This document shows, one piece after another, positions 17,181 to 26,673 of a stretch of DNA of 64,000 bases. The stretch's first letter is position 1; every line of letters begins with the position of its first letter. The notes beneath the pieces were generated by a model, which saw nothing but the letters and a program-made list of their open reading frames with translations, made no database searches and was not told where the DNA came from. The position numbers and the translations under genes were made by a program. Source of the DNA: Mesorhizobium sp. (lineage in GTDB: Bacteria; Pseudomonadota; Alphaproteobacteria; Rhizobiales; Rhizobiaceae); assembly GCA_004017535.1 (NCBI GenBank), contig SAJS01000009.1, positions 184,963 to 248,962 of the forward strand, in the 5' to 3' direction.

Positions 17181-17223
17181 CAAGCAAGGCAGCGCCGGTC
17201 GCCGGCGCTGCCTTTTTTGCTTG
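17181..17223 (+). terminator. Rho-independent terminator after pit
   Basis: GGCAGCGCCGG pairs with CCGGCGCTGCC around a TCG loop, followed by TTTTTT. Outer bases (CAAGCAA with TTGCTTG) extend the stem across the T-run, so it may also act on the opposite strand. Confidence 0.88.
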
Positions 17224-17425
17224 GGCAAAACCCATGTTCGAGATCGCGCCTGGCCACGGAATGGATCCTCGTCTCCGCGACGCCGCTTCGCGGCTGCTCC
17301 GCCCCGTCGATGACGACGCGAGGGAGGGTTTCCACAATTCGCAGGGCCGATCCGCTCGATCGACCGACTGGGTTCTCGCGGCCAACGGAAACGATGCCCG
17401 GCGGAAAGCCGCGGCGCAGGGCTGG

Positions 17426-18586
17426 TCAGGTCGGGTCTTCACGGTGCAGGTCGTGGATGGTGACGCCTTCGGCGTTGTCGGGAAGCATCAGCCATTTCTT
17501 GTGGCGCAGCGTGCGCTCGGTGTCTTCCAGCCCCATCTCCCAGTGCTCGCGCATCGAGGTGCCGGAGAACTCATAGTCCTTGGCGTGGCCTTCATAGCCT
17601 TTGTGCTGGTAGATCAGGTGGACGATGTTGACCACGCCGGCGTCGGAATAGTCGGCGATCAGCTCCTTCTCGCCGTCCTTCAGCTGGTCCGGCGGCACAC
17701 GCTTCAGCGCATCGAGCAGCTTCATCTTGAGCGCATGGATGCGCTGGAAATTGTCGGTGTTCTGGCGCGTACGGCTGGAATACATGATGTCCTTGTGGCG
17801 CGACAGGACGTCGGCCATGCCGCGCGGCAGCACGCCGCGCGCGCTGAACAGATCGACCTGGAACACCAGCGAGGAGCGGTCCTCCTCCTGATCGAGCAGA
17901 TATTGCAGCGGCGTGTTGGAGACGATGCCGCCGTCCCAGTAATATTCGCCCTCGATGCGGATCGAGGGGAAGGCCGGCGGCAGGGCGCCGCTCGCCATGA
18001 TGTGCTCCGGCCCGATGCGCACCTTGTCGGTGTCGAAATAGACGAAATTGCCGGTCCGGACATTGACCGCACCGACGCTCAGCCGCTTCCTGCCGTCGTT
18101 CAGCACGTCGAAATCGATCAGGCTTTCCAGCGTGTCCTTGAGCTCGGCGGTGTCGTAGAAGCTGGTGGCGCCTTCGGCGCCCGAGAGCTGGAACCAGGGG
18201 TTGGGGCTGCGCGGCTTGAAGAAGCCGGGCTGGCCCATGGCCATGGTCATGAATGACGAGGTCTGGTTGCGGATGTCGCGATAGATGTCGCCTTCCGGCG
18301 TATAGGCCCAGATCTTGCGGCCCGAGACCGTCTGCCAGAACTGTTCCAGCCGCTGCAAGCGGCGGCTCGGCTCGTTGCCGGCGATGATCGAGGCGTTGAT
18401 GGCGCCGATCGAGACGCCGGAGAGCCAGGTCGGCTCGCAGCCGGCGTCGGCAAGCGCCTGATAGACGCCGGCCTGATAGGCGCCGAGCGCGCCGCCGCCC
18501 TGGAAGACCAAGGCGATGCGGTCATATTGCGCGGTGATTTCAGCGATGGTGGCGGCGGCCGCCTTGTTGCGGGTACGCTCAAGCAC
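17426..18586 (-). CDS. Patatin-like phospholipase
   Basis: Predicted acyl hydrolase of 386 residues. The oxyanion glycines are [11 protein letters not shown] (30-40), the nucleophile is Ser59 in GVSIGAINA, and the dyad Asp is in the DGG of [11 protein letters not shown] start it at GTG 18586, which overlaps the end of the acetoacetate decarboxylase gene by 8 bases and has GGAGAAAG in front; the frame is open to 18646. The two genes are thus coupled, and divergent from 3-hydroxybutyrate dehydrogenase. The same gene trio occurs in other Proteobacteria with polyhydroxybutyrate metabolism (bdhA-patatin pairs are known in Legionella). A role on membrane lipid or polymer granules is inference. Confidence 0.87.
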   Translation of the reverse strand: MLERTRNKAAAATIAEITAQYDRIALVFQGGGALGAYQAGVYQALADAGCEPTWLSGVSIGAINASIIAGNEPSRRLQRLEQFWQTVSGRKIWAYTPEGDIYRDIRNQTSSFMTMAMGQPGFFKPRSPNPWFQLSGAEGATSFYDTAELKDTLESLIDFDVLNDGRKRLSVGAVNVRTGNFVYFDTDKVRIGPEHIMASGALPPAFPSIRIEGEYYWDGGIVSNTPLQYLLDQEEDRSSLVFQVDLFSARGVLPRGMADVLSRHKDIMYSSRTRQNTDNFQRIHALKMKLLDALKRVPPDQLKDGEKELIADYSDAGVVNIVHLIYQHKGYEGHAKDYEFSGTSMREHWEMGLEDTERTLRHKKWLMLPDNAEGVTIHDLHREDPT

Positions 18587-19367
18587 CAGCTTTCTCCAGC
18601 TTGTTCGCGACGGCAGCCGATCGGCCGCGGTCCGCGAGATAATCATGCACGACTTCGCCGAGGCCGAGCGTCAGATCGGCCTTGAAGTGCACGGCCGAAA
18701 CGATGTCGAGCACCGGCAGCTTGGCCACATCGGCCATGACGTGCGGGCGCAGGTCGAGCGCGGCGGGCGCCGTCCAGGCTTCCTTTAGCGTGATGTCGTT
18801 GAGGTAATAGCGGACGAGCTCGCAAATGCGCGGGCTGCCGTCGACATGCGGGATGATCTTGATCAGAAAATTGGGCGCGGCGAGCGAAGCGAGCACCTGA
18901 TGATGATCGGCCTCGCGGTGTTTGTAGCCCATCGTGCCGGTGGCACACAGCACGCTGCCATAATGCAGCGTGCCGACCACTACCTCGCCCTCATGCACGA
19001 TCTTGGGGCTGGCGAGCTTCTTGGGGAAACCCCAGAGCTCGCGGCCGCCGGCGATCGGCGCGTCGTCGTCGAGATACATGGAATGCACATAGCCGCCATG
19101 CTGGCCCTTGTAGCGCACCGGGATGACCTGGCCGGTCTCGGTGTAATCGCCGAAGCCGGTCGAGTCCGGCATGCGGATGAACTCGTACTTGACCAGCGGC
19201 TCGTCGATCTCGAGCGGCGCCGGCACCACGGCTTCCAGCGCCTCGCGCGTCGTGCGGTAGGTGATGATGATGTATTCGCGATCGAAGAAACGATAGGGGC
19301 CGGGCGGGAAGGACGGGTTGGTGAGCGGCATCGCATAGGCGCGCTTCACGACATCGGCGATTTCCAT
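18579..19367 (-). CDS. adc: Acetoacetate decarboxylase
   Basis: Converts acetoacetate to acetone and CO2 by a Schiff-base mechanism; 262 residues, normal for the family. The catalytic Lys116 and the adjacent Lys117 that lowers its pKa are in [15 protein letters not shown], matching Lys115/Lys116 of the clostridial enzyme. The start at 19367 ([14 protein letters not shown]) fits the family N-terminus; the frame is open to 19481 but adds a Cys-rich, unlikely leader. It is coupled to the patatin gene and divergent from bdhA, which produces acetoacetate from 3-hydroxybutyrate, so the two enzymes act in sequence. Confidence 0.92.
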   Translation of the reverse strand: MEIADVVKRAYAMPLTNPSFPPGPYRFFDREYIIITYRTTREALEAVVPAPLEIDEPLVKYEFIRMPDSTGFGDYTETGQVIPVRYKGQHGGYVHSMYLDDDAPIAGGRELWGFPKKLASPKIVHEGEVVVGTLHYGSVLCATGTMGYKHREADHHQVLASLAAPNFLIKIIPHVDGSPRICELVRYYLNDITLKEAWTAPAALDLRPHVMADVAKLPVLDIVSAVHFKADLTLGLGEVVHDYLADRGRSAAVANKLEKAGA

Positions 19368-19595
19368 ACTGTTCACCCGTCGGTTCAGGAAATGATACGC
19401 GCGAAAGGCGCAGGAGGAGTATGTTGCACGGCACAATGACAGTGCCATGTCAGCCGCATCCAGCGCCAGCTTGGCGGGCATCGGACAGCCTCACAACATT
19501 GTAATCGCTACGACATATGGTCATGGCATTGTCATGCTGCGGCGCACAAACTATGTGCCCCTATAGTTCCCTTCCCTCTTGTCGCGAGATCTCCC

Positions 19596-20384
19596 ATGGG
19601 TTCCCTGTCTTCGAAGAATGCGCTCGTCACGGGCTCGACCAGCGGCATCGGCCTTGCAATCGCCCGCGCCTTCGCCGCCGAGGGCGCCAACGTCACCATC
19701 AACGGCCTGGGCGATGCCGCGGCGATCGAACAGGAGCGGGCCGGCATCGAAAGGGATTTCGGCGTCAAGTGCCGCTATTCGGGCGCCAACATGATGGATG
19801 GTGCCGCCGTCACCGCCATGATCCACGAGGCCGAGGAGGCGTTCGGCAGCCTCGACATCCTGGTCAACAATGCCGGCATCCAGCACGTGGCGCCGATCGA
19901 GGAATTTCCCGACGACAAGTGGGAGGCCATCATCCGCATCAACCTCCTGGCCGCCTTCTACGCCATCAAGGCGGCGGTGCCGGGCATGAAGCAGCGTAAG
20001 TGGGGCCGCATCATCAACACGGCTTCGGCGCATGCGCTGGTCGCCTCGCCGTTCAAGTCGGCCTATGTCTCGGCCAAGCACGGCATTGCCGGCCTAACCA
20101 AGACGGTGGCGCTGGAGGTCGCGCAGGACGGCATCACGGTGAATGCGATCGCGCCCGGCTATGTGTGGACGCCGCTGGTCGAGAAGCAGATCCCTGACAC
20201 GATGAAGGCGCGCGGCATGACCGAGGAGCAGGTCAAGCACGATGTGCTTTTGGCGGCGCAGCCGACCAAGGAATTCGTCACCGTCGAGGAGCTTGCGGCG
20301 CTTGCGCTGTTCCTGTGCACCGACGCCGCCAGGCAGATCACCGGCGCGACCCTGCCGATGGATGGCGGCTGGACCGCGCAGTGA
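19596..20384 (+). CDS. bdhA: 3-hydroxybutyrate dehydrogenase
   Basis: NAD-dependent short-chain dehydrogenase of 262 residues that interconverts 3-hydroxybutyrate and acetoacetate in polyhydroxybutyrate breakdown. Seen: the nucleotide-binding TGSTSGIG (12-19), NNAG (91-94), and the catalytic Ser144, Tyr157 and Lys161 in YVSAKHG. The C-terminus ends in GGWTAQ as in bacterial BdhA proteins. It is divergent from acetoacetate decarboxylase and patatin, sharing a 228-bp promoter region. Together they form a ketone-body unit. Confidence 0.93.
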   Translation: MGSLSSKNALVTGSTSGIGLAIARAFAAEGANVTINGLGDAAAIEQERAGIERDFGVKCRYSGANMMDGAAVTAMIHEAEEAFGSLDILVNNAGIQHVAPIEEFPDDKWEAIIRINLLAAFYAIKAAVPGMKQRKWGRIINTASAHALVASPFKSAYVSAKHGIAGLTKTVALEVAQDGITVNAIAPGYVWTPLVEKQIPDTMKARGMTEEQVKHDVLLAAQPTKEFVTVEELAALALFLCTDAARQITGATLPMDGGWTAQ

Positions 20385-20562
20385 GGGCAAAGGTCGTTTC
20401 AGGGAAGGGCGGAGCGGAGCTCGCGTCCTCCCTGGCAATTTGATTTCTTGACAATCGCCGGGGACCGTTCCAGCATTCCCGCAAGGGGTTCCCCGCGACG
20501 ACCCCGTGAGGCGTCAGCCCAACGATCGCGTCCAGACTCTCTTTGTTCAGGAGGTGGACGCC

Positions 20563-21381
20563 ATGCCGTCAATAACCACAATCACCGTTCCGCAGCTTTC
20601 CCGTCTCGTCGGACTGCCCGACGCGCCTTGCCTGGTCGATGTGCGCACCGACGAGGATTATGAAGCCGACCCGCGCCTTTTGCCGGCTTCGTACCGGCGC
20701 GACTTCAGAACCGTCTCGACCTGGGCGGCCGAGTTCTCCGGAGCAAAAGTCGCCGTCATCTGCCAGAGGGGGCAGAAACTCTCGCAAGGCGTTGCCGCAT
20801 GGCTGCGCCATGAAGGCATTCCGGCGGAGTCGCTGGAAGGCGGCTTCGAGGCCTGGGTCGCCGCCAAGGCGCCGTTGGTCGGCGCCAGCGCGATCCCGCC
20901 GCGCGACGAAAAGGGGCGCACGGTCTGGGTCACGCGTTCGCGGCCGAAGGTCGACCGCATCGCTTGCCCCTGGCTGATCCGCCGCTTCGTCGATCCCGAT
21001 GCGGTTTTCCTGTTCGTCGATCCGGCCGAGGTGCCTCTGGTGGCCGATCGCTTCGGCGCGGTTCCATTCGACATCGAAGGCGTATTCTGGAGCCATCGCG
21101 GCGATCGCTGCAGCTTCGACACGATGATCGAGGAATTCGGCCTGCGCGTCGAGGCGCTCGACCGACTGGCGCTGATCGTGCGGGCCGCCGATACGGCGCG
21201 CCTCGACCTCGTCCCGCAGGCGGCCGGGTTCCTCGCCGCCTCGCTCGGCCTGTCGCGCATGTTCCGCGACGATCTCGAGCAGTTGGAAGCCGGCATGCTC
21301 CTCTACGACGCCTTCTTCCGCTGGTGCCGCGACGCCGCGGACGAGACGCATAACTGGCCGGCCGGAGGCAAGGCGCAATGA
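20563..21381 (+). CDS. Rhodanese-ChrB chromate resistance protein
   Basis: A 272-residue fusion. The N-terminal rhodanese-like domain (1-105) has Cys67 in the active-loop position (AVICQRGQKLS). The C-terminal ChrB domain (about 115-265) opens VWVTRSRPKVDRIACPWLIR. ChrB proteins accompany ChrA and act in chromate sensing or resistance. The start at 20563 has a strong CAGGAGG upstream; the frame is open to 20506. Its stop overlaps the start of chrA (ATGA), so the two are translated together. The rhodanese part may supply sulfane sulfur or reduce chromate, which is inference. Confidence 0.85.
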   Translation: MPSITTITVPQLSRLVGLPDAPCLVDVRTDEDYEADPRLLPASYRRDFRTVSTWAAEFSGAKVAVICQRGQKLSQGVAAWLRHEGIPAESLEGGFEAWVAAKAPLVGASAIPPRDEKGRTVWVTRSRPKVDRIACPWLIRRFVDPDAVFLFVDPAEVPLVADRFGAVPFDIEGVFWSHRGDRCSFDTMIEEFGLRVEALDRLALIVRAADTARLDLVPQAAGFLAASLGLSRMFRDDLEQLEAGMLLYDAFFRWCRDAADETHNWPAGGKAQ

Positions 21382-22766
21382 CCGCGCTCGCCAAGGACAG
21401 CGGCGCGCGTCCGGCCGAGGTGCCGGCCATGCCGAGTTTCCGTGAGGCGACGCGGCTCTGGGCCAAGATCGGCCTGCTGTCCTTCGGCGGGCCGGCCGGG
21501 CAGATCGCGCTGATGCACAAGGAGCTGGTCGAGGAGCGCCGCTGGATCGGCGAGGAGCGTTTCCTGCATGCGCTCAACTATTGCATGCTCCTGCCGGGCC
21601 CGGAGGCGCAGCAGCTTGCCGTCTATATCGGCTGGCTCCTGCACCGGACGGCCGGCGGCCTCGTCGCGGGCACCCTGTTCGTACTGCCCGGCGCCCTGGT
21701 GATGCTTTGCCTGAGCAGCTTCTACATGTTCTACAGCGACGCGCCGGTGGTCGAGGCGCTGTTCTTCGGGGTCAAGGCGGCGGTGCTGGCCGTCGTCGTC
21801 GAGGCGGTGATCCGCATCGGCAAGCGGGCGCTGAAGAACCGCGCCATGATCGCGATCGCGGTGGCGGCCTTCCTGGCGATCTACATCGCTAAGCTGCCGT
21901 TCCCGCTGATCGTGCTTGCGGCAGGCCTCATCGGCTGGATCGGCAGCCGCTTCGCGCCAGGCCTGTTCTCCGGCTCGGCGCATGGCAAGGGTGGGGCCAC
22001 CATCGACAGAATCGGCGTGGTCGACCTGATGTTCGAGCGCGGAGAGCTGGCCCACACCGTGCCAACCAAATGGCACGCGGTCCGCACCATCGCCATCTGG
22101 CTGCCGCTCTGGCTCGGACCGGTGGCGCTGATCGCCGTGCTGGCGGGGCCAGGCAGCGTGTGGGCGCAGATCGGCGGCTTCTTCAGCCTGATGGCCGTCG
22201 TCACCTTCGGCGGCGCCTATGCGGTTCTGGCCTATGTCGCGCAGGCCGCGGTCACTTCGTTCGGCTGGCTTTCGCCCGGCCAGATGGTCGACGGGCTCGG
22301 CCTTGCCGAGACAACGCCCGGGCCGCTGATCCTGGTGCTGCAATTCGTCGGCTTCGCCGCAGCCTATCGCCATGCCGGCCTTGCCAGCCCGCTGCTTGCC
22401 GGATCGCTTGGATCGCTGCTGACGCTCTGGGCGACCTTCGTGCCCTGCTTCTTCTGGATATTTCTGGGCGCCCCCTACATCGAGCAGTTGCGGCAGAACC
22501 GAGCGCTGGCGGCGGCGCTCGGCGCGATCACCGCGGCGGTGGTCGGCGTGATCATGAACCTTGCGCTGTGGTTCGCGCTGCATGTCGTCTTCGGCAAGGT
22601 CGCAAGCGTCGGCTGGGGCGTCGAAGTGCCGATCCTGTCCTCGCTAGATTGGCGCGCCGCGCTGCTGTCGGCGGCGGCGATGGTCGCCATGTTCAGGCTG
22701 AAGGCCGGCATGCTGCCGACGCTGGCGGGGGCGGCGCTGGCCGGGCTTGTGCTGCAGGAGTTGTAA
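21378..22766 (+). CDS. chrA: Chromate transporter
   Basis: CHR-family inner-membrane protein, 462 residues, the usual length of the two-domain form. Both CHR half-domains are visible, the first opening LWAKIGLLSFGGPAGQIALM, the second around VTFGGAYAVLAYVAQAAV. The conserved PGPEAQQLAVYIG and TTPGPLILVLQFVGF motifs occur in equivalent places. It exports chromate from the cytosol. It is translationally coupled to the rhodanese-ChrB gene. Confidence 0.92.
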   Translation: MTALAKDSGARPAEVPAMPSFREATRLWAKIGLLSFGGPAGQIALMHKELVEERRWIGEERFLHALNYCMLLPGPEAQQLAVYIGWLLHRTAGGLVAGTLFVLPGALVMLCLSSFYMFYSDAPVVEALFFGVKAAVLAVVVEAVIRIGKRALKNRAMIAIAVAAFLAIYIAKLPFPLIVLAAGLIGWIGSRFAPGLFSGSAHGKGGATIDRIGVVDLMFERGELAHTVPTKWHAVRTIAIWLPLWLGPVALIAVLAGPGSVWAQIGGFFSLMAVVTFGGAYAVLAYVAQAAVTSFGWLSPGQMVDGLGLAETTPGPLILVLQFVGFAAAYRHAGLASPLLAGSLGSLLTLWATFVPCFFWIFLGAPYIEQLRQNRALAAALGAITAAVVGVIMNLALWFALHVVFGKVASVGWGVEVPILSSLDWRAALLSAAAMVAMFRLKAGMLPTLAGAALAGLVLQEL

Positions 22767-22812
22767 GGCCCGCACGCCATCGGTCACGTTAGCGTGAACG
22801 AAAAAGCCGGCC

Positions 22813-22840
22813 GGGAATAAACAGCCCGGTTCGCCGGTCT
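22813..22840 (+). promoter_or_regulatory. Candidate ECF-type promoter
   Basis: GGGAAT (22813-22818) and CGGTCT (22835-22840) are separated by 16 bp, the usual layout of an ECF sigma promoter. The site is 42 bp before the small frame at 22882 and upstream of the ECF sigma gene, so autoregulation of the sigma operon is plausible. No other promoter of this form was checked. Confidence 0.35.
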
Positions 22841-22881
22841 CCAAGGCATGCGCCCTTTATGCGCAACGGCAGGAGATCATC

Positions 22882-23007
22882 ATGAAACGGCATGAAGACA
22901 AAAGCACAGGGACCGCAGACGGCGAAGGCGTCTACCGCAGCCGTCCCTTGGAGCGCTGGCGCTGGGCGCATCTGTTCCGGGCGATACGGCCACGCCGCCG
23001 GCCCTGA
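22882..23007 (+). CDS. Short basic leader protein upstream of the ECF sigma gene
   Basis: A 41-residue frame with a strong GGCAGGAGATC ribosome-binding site. The product starts MKRHEDKSTGTADGEG and ends in a basic Arg/Pro-rich tail (FRAIRPRRRP). It is the first frame after the candidate ECF promoter. Between it and the sigma gene lies a further open frame of 69 codons (GTG 23011 to 23220) that may or may not be translated. I do not recognise either product. A leader peptide or a small regulator of the sigma factor are possibilities. Confidence 0.4.
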   Translation: MKRHEDKSTGTADGEGVYRSRPLERWRWAHLFRAIRPRRRP

Positions 23008-23236
23008 TCCGTGCCGGTCGCAACCATCGAGATCCACGACCATGACGGCGAGCACCCTGTTGCAGCCAGCGATGCGCCGTCCCCTTGCGAGGCGCCCCTT
23101 GCTTCCGAGACACTTGACTCCGGTGACACCAATGCCCTCTCTTCCCCCGAAGCAGGCGCCATCGCCTGCGGTCGCGATCTTCACGCGCACGAGCAGGGAC
23201 AGATCGTCGCCTCCCGCTGAGGGCGGCGGCAGACCC

Positions 23237-23809
23237 ATGGCGGGAGCGCCCGACGGCGGAACGGTGTTGAGCGAAAAGATGCTGGCCGCGCGTTTTGCCG
23301 AGGTGGTGCTGCCGCATCTCGGCGATGCGCTGTCGCTCGCCCGCTGGCTGACCGGCAATCAAGCCGATGCCGAGGACGTGGTGCAGGAGGCCTGCATCAA
23401 AGCCCATGCAGGTATTGCCGGGTTCGCCGGGGGAAACCCCCGCGCATGGCTGCTCACCATCGTGCGCAACGCCTCCTATACATGGATGGCGAAGAACCGG
23501 CCGCGCAGCGTGGTGGCGGTCGGCGACCTCGCCGATCTCGACGACGTGTCGCCACCGCCCGACAATGACGCCGACAGCCCGGAGGCGGCGCTGATCGCCA
23601 AGGCGAATTCGGCGGCGGTGGAGGCGGCGATCGCGAGGCTGCCGCAAGCCTTCCGCGAAACGCTGGTGTTGCGCGAGATGAACGGTCTCAGCTACCGCGA
23701 GATCGCCGCCATGCTCGGCGTGCCGCAAGGCACGGTGATGTCGCGGCTGGCACGGGCCCGCGGCCTCTTGATGACGGAACTTGGAGGGCGCCACCATGAG
23801 CCCGCATGA
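23237..23809 (+). CDS. ECF-family RNA polymerase sigma factor
   Basis: A 190-residue sigma-70 protein of the extracytoplasmic function class. Region 2 (about 10-80) contains LTGNQADAEDVVQEACIKAH and the conserved NPRAWLLTIVRN. Region 4 (about 125-178) contains the helix-turn-helix LSYREIAAMLGVPQGTVMSR. I start it at ATG 23237 since the frame upstream (to 22892) is low-complexity and unlike a sigma factor. Its end overlaps the anti-sigma gene by 14 bases. The stimulus is unknown. Confidence 0.9.
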   Translation: MAGAPDGGTVLSEKMLAARFAEVVLPHLGDALSLARWLTGNQADAEDVVQEACIKAHAGIAGFAGGNPRAWLLTIVRNASYTWMAKNRPRSVVAVGDLADLDDVSPPPDNDADSPEAALIAKANSAAVEAAIARLPQAFRETLVLREMNGLSYREIAAMLGVPQGTVMSRLARARGLLMTELGGRHHEPA

Positions 23810-24731
23810 AAATCGCCCGCGTGAGGATGGCCCCCGTGAGGATGGATTGCCGCAAGACCCGCAGGATGTGAAGCTGATGATCCACGCCCTTGTCGATGGC
23901 GAGCTCGATGCCGCGGCCGCACTGGCGGTCGAGCGGCGCATGGCCGCCGATCCGGAACTGGCCGCCGAGCATGCGCGGCTTCTGGCGCTGCGCGGCGCTG
24001 TCGCCAACGTGCCGCGCCCGACCCCCAGCGACGATTTTCTGGCGCGTATCGCCGCCATTGCCGAGGTGAAAAGCCCGGAAGAAGCGGAGGCGTCGAAAGC
24101 CGCTTCCGCGAAGGCGGAGCCGCTGCCGCCCCAGCAGCAAGGCAATGTCGTCGCGATGCGGCCGCGCGCGTCACGCTGGTTCAAATCCTTCGACTGGCGC
24201 CAGATGGCGGCTTCGATCGCGCTGACGGCTGTTCTGGCCAGCGGCGCGACGCAGTGGCTTGCGACGGCGGATAACGGGGCCGAAAGTTTCGCCGTGGCCG
24301 TCGCCAACGGCCATCGCCGCAGCCTGCTCGCGGCGACGCCGGTCGACATCGTGTCATCCGACCGCCATACGGTGAAGCCTTGGCTCGACGGCCGTATCGG
24401 CGTGTCGCCGCCGGCGCCCGACATGGCCAAGGACGGCTACGCGCTGCTTGGCGGACGCGTCGAGGTGATCGGCGACAAGCCGATGCCGGCGCTGGTTTAT
24501 CGCCATCACGAACACCTGATCACCCTGGTCGCCGCACCCCGGCAGAACGAGGCCAAATCGGTGCCGGTGGCGGACGACCTCTCGGCGGGGGGCTTCCTCC
24601 TGGTCCACTGGACCGATGACGCCTTCTCCTACTGGGCGATCTCGGATGCCGAACGCCCGGCGCTGGATGATTTCGTCGCCCGCTTCCGGGCCGCGATCAT
24701 CGCCAACCCGGCCGCGGGAAGCCCGGGTTAG
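23796..24731 (+). CDS. Anti-sigma factor, membrane-bound
   Basis: A 311-residue partner of the ECF sigma factor. The N-terminal cytosolic part (about 30-80) has the helical anti-sigma pattern MIHALVDGELDAAAALAVER but lacks the His-x3-Cys-x2-Cys zinc motif. A single membrane span follows at about 142-158 (MAASIALTAVLASGATQW), then a periplasmic domain of about 150 residues. Overlap with the sigma gene indicates coupled synthesis. GGAGGG precedes ATG 23796. The periplasmic part likely senses the signal, as in related pairs. Confidence 0.85.
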   Translation: MSPHENRPREDGPREDGLPQDPQDVKLMIHALVDGELDAAAALAVERRMAADPELAAEHARLLALRGAVANVPRPTPSDDFLARIAAIAEVKSPEEAEASKAASAKAEPLPPQQQGNVVAMRPRASRWFKSFDWRQMAASIALTAVLASGATQWLATADNGAESFAVAVANGHRRSLLAATPVDIVSSDRHTVKPWLDGRIGVSPPAPDMAKDGYALLGGRVEVIGDKPMPALVYRHHEHLITLVAAPRQNEAKSVPVADDLSAGGFLLVHWTDDAFSYWAISDAERPALDDFVARFRAAIIANPAAGSPG

Positions 24732-24926
24732 GGAAATCCTCTTTATCGGCGCTGTTTCTGAGGCCGATAGCCCGTTGGCGGGATGAAGGCAGATGCCTGT
24801 CCGTCCGAGGTAATCGCGCCAACGCGCTTGCCCTGGTTGCGCTAACCCCTTTGGCGCACAAGTGATAAGTCATGGTCGACTTCGGTGTGTTATACACGGC
24901 CGCGTTCTCGGGGCGGATACGAGTCG

Positions 24927-25817
24927 ATGGATCAGGAAAGACTTCTAGCCGCGGTCCTCTTGGCTGATGTCGTGGGCAGCGTGCCGCTCTATGAGCGCAT
25001 CGGCGACGATGCCGCCCTGCGGCAGGTCTCGGATTGCCTCGATGCGATACGCGCGATCGTCGCCCAGCATGGCGGTGATTTCATCTACTCGAAGGGCGAC
25101 GACGTGCTCAGCCTGTTCGGGAGCTCGGAGGCGGCGCTGATGGCCGTCTGCCAAATCAGCCATCAACTATCGAAAGAGCCTTTGATCGCCCGGATCGGAT
25201 TGCACTTCGGCGCGGTCATTCGCGCGCGGGGCGCGGTGTTCGGCGACGTTGTCAATGTCACCGCGAGGTTGTCCGCCACGGCCAACCCCGGGGAGGTCCT
25301 GATCAGCCAGAGCTTCTTCGAAGCGCTTTCCGCCGGCAGCCGCGGCACCTTGCGGCTCCTCGACAAAATGGCCTTCAAGGGAAAGCAGGAACTCTTCGAT
25401 GTCTATACGCTGCGAAGCGACGACGGGGTCCCCAGCACGCACGTCGCCAGCCGGGGCACCTTTGTCGAGAGGCGCTCCGCGCCGCCGCCGCCGATCAATC
25501 TGATCATCCGCTATGAAGATCAGTTGCGATCCTGCGGAAACAACGAATTGGTGACGATCGGCCGATCTGCGGAATGTGACATCGTCATCCAGCGGCCGTG
25601 GGTCTCGAGGCACCACGCAACCTTCACCATTTCGAATGGCAAGGCACGGCTTGTCGAGCGAAGCTCGTCGGGCACATTCGTGTCGATGGGATCCGGCCAA
25701 GAAGTATACGTGCGCCGCGAAGATATTCTCCTCTTCGGCTCCGGCGTTATCTCGCCCGGACGCAGATCGTCCCTCGGCGACGCCCAGATCCTGCACTACG
25801 AAATTGTCTCAGGCTGA
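24927..25817 (+). CDS. Class III nucleotide cyclase fused to an FHA domain
   Basis: A 296-residue protein with no membrane segment. The N-terminal cyclase homology domain (about 5-175) retains both metal-binding Asp residues (Asp14 in LLADVVGS and Asp58 in SKGDDVLSLF) and the Asn/Arg transition-state pair in FGDVVNVTARL, so it is probably active. The C-terminal FHA domain (about 205-290) has the phosphothreonine-binding VTIGRSAECDI and SRHHATF. The combination suggests cAMP synthesis linked to Ser/Thr kinase signalling. The start at 24927 fits the family N-terminus; the frame is open to 24885. Confidence 0.87.
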   Translation: MDQERLLAAVLLADVVGSVPLYERIGDDAALRQVSDCLDAIRAIVAQHGGDFIYSKGDDVLSLFGSSEAALMAVCQISHQLSKEPLIARIGLHFGAVIRARGAVFGDVVNVTARLSATANPGEVLISQSFFEALSAGSRGTLRLLDKMAFKGKQELFDVYTLRSDDGVPSTHVASRGTFVERRSAPPPPINLIIRYEDQLRSCGNNELVTIGRSAECDIVIQRPWVSRHHATFTISNGKARLVERSSSGTFVSMGSGQEVYVRREDILLFGSGVISPGRRSSLGDAQILHYEIVSG

Positions 25818-25927
25818 TCTGGCCGGTTGGCGGGATCGCCGTACCGCCGGCCCGCATTGGTGCCGGTCCTTCTTGTTCTGCGCGAGTTTCATGTCAGCAT
25901 GCAGAACCTCGCTTAAGGACGGTATTC

Positions 25928-26573
25928 ATGCCTGGCACCCTTGAAACCGCTCTGGAAGCGTTCAACCGGAAGGCGCTACCGGGTTGTTCGCAATGCATTG
26001 GGCGAACGACAGCAGCCCATGCCGCTGGCAAATTCATTCCGGGAAAACATCGGAACCGCCATCCAGTGCGAAATCCCCCCAGATGCGTGGTGGGCGATGG
26101 ACTATCACATCGACTGGCGGTTCGGCGCGTTGCTCCACCGCCAGGGCATCCACGGATATTTCGGTCCAAACCCGACCATCTCGAGCGCGGATGCTGAACC
26201 CGAATACGCCATCCAGGGATCCCAGCAGGATTTCGATTTCCTGATCGTCTTCGACTAAACCATCGTCATGATCGAAGCGAAGGCGACCGGCAGCTAGGAT
26301 CGCCGGCAGTACGAAAGCAAATGCAAACGGCTCAGTGCGTTGCAAGACCCGGTCTTCGCAACGCACAATCTCAACCTGTCCTTCATCCTCCTGTCGCCCG
26401 GCTCGCCGCCTCGAAACTGGGATGGGCTTTTGCCGGGCTGCGTCCGGCAAAAGCACGTGGAACTTTGGTTCGATGATCCGACGCGCCACTTCATCTCAAT
26501 TGGGCGCGGGTCGCTCACGGGCAAGGAACGGTGGGTTATTGCGACACTCAAGAAGCCGTCATTGCGCTGTTAG
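25928..26573 (+). pseudogene. Pseudogene of a PD-(D/E)XK nuclease-like protein
   Basis: The reading starts as MPGTLETALEAFNRK at 25928, shifts frame near 25970, and continues as RYRVVRNALGERQQPM. Two in-frame stops follow, at 26256 and 26295. Joined, the middle reads DFDFLIVFD, stop, TIVMIEAKATGS, which fits the D...(D/E)xK metal site of a PD-(D/E)XK nuclease. The rest reads on to a TAG at 26571 (WVIATLKKPSLRC). Three lesions make it a clear pseudogene. A perfect 11-bp hairpin lies inside at 26425-26453. The family guess rests on that motif only. Confidence 0.65.
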
Positions 26574-26673
26574 CAGCACGGCCTTAGCAGGAGCTTCCCC
26601 CAGCATGTGAAGGCCTTCGCCAGACGGCGGCAGACCCGCCGCCGTCCGGCAGCTTCTTCCGCCTCGCAACCGC

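Noticed and set aside
22880-24430. Open frame of 516 codons on the minus strand
   Set aside because: Antisense of the ECF sigma and anti-sigma genes, which have clear motifs and overlapping starts on the plus strand.
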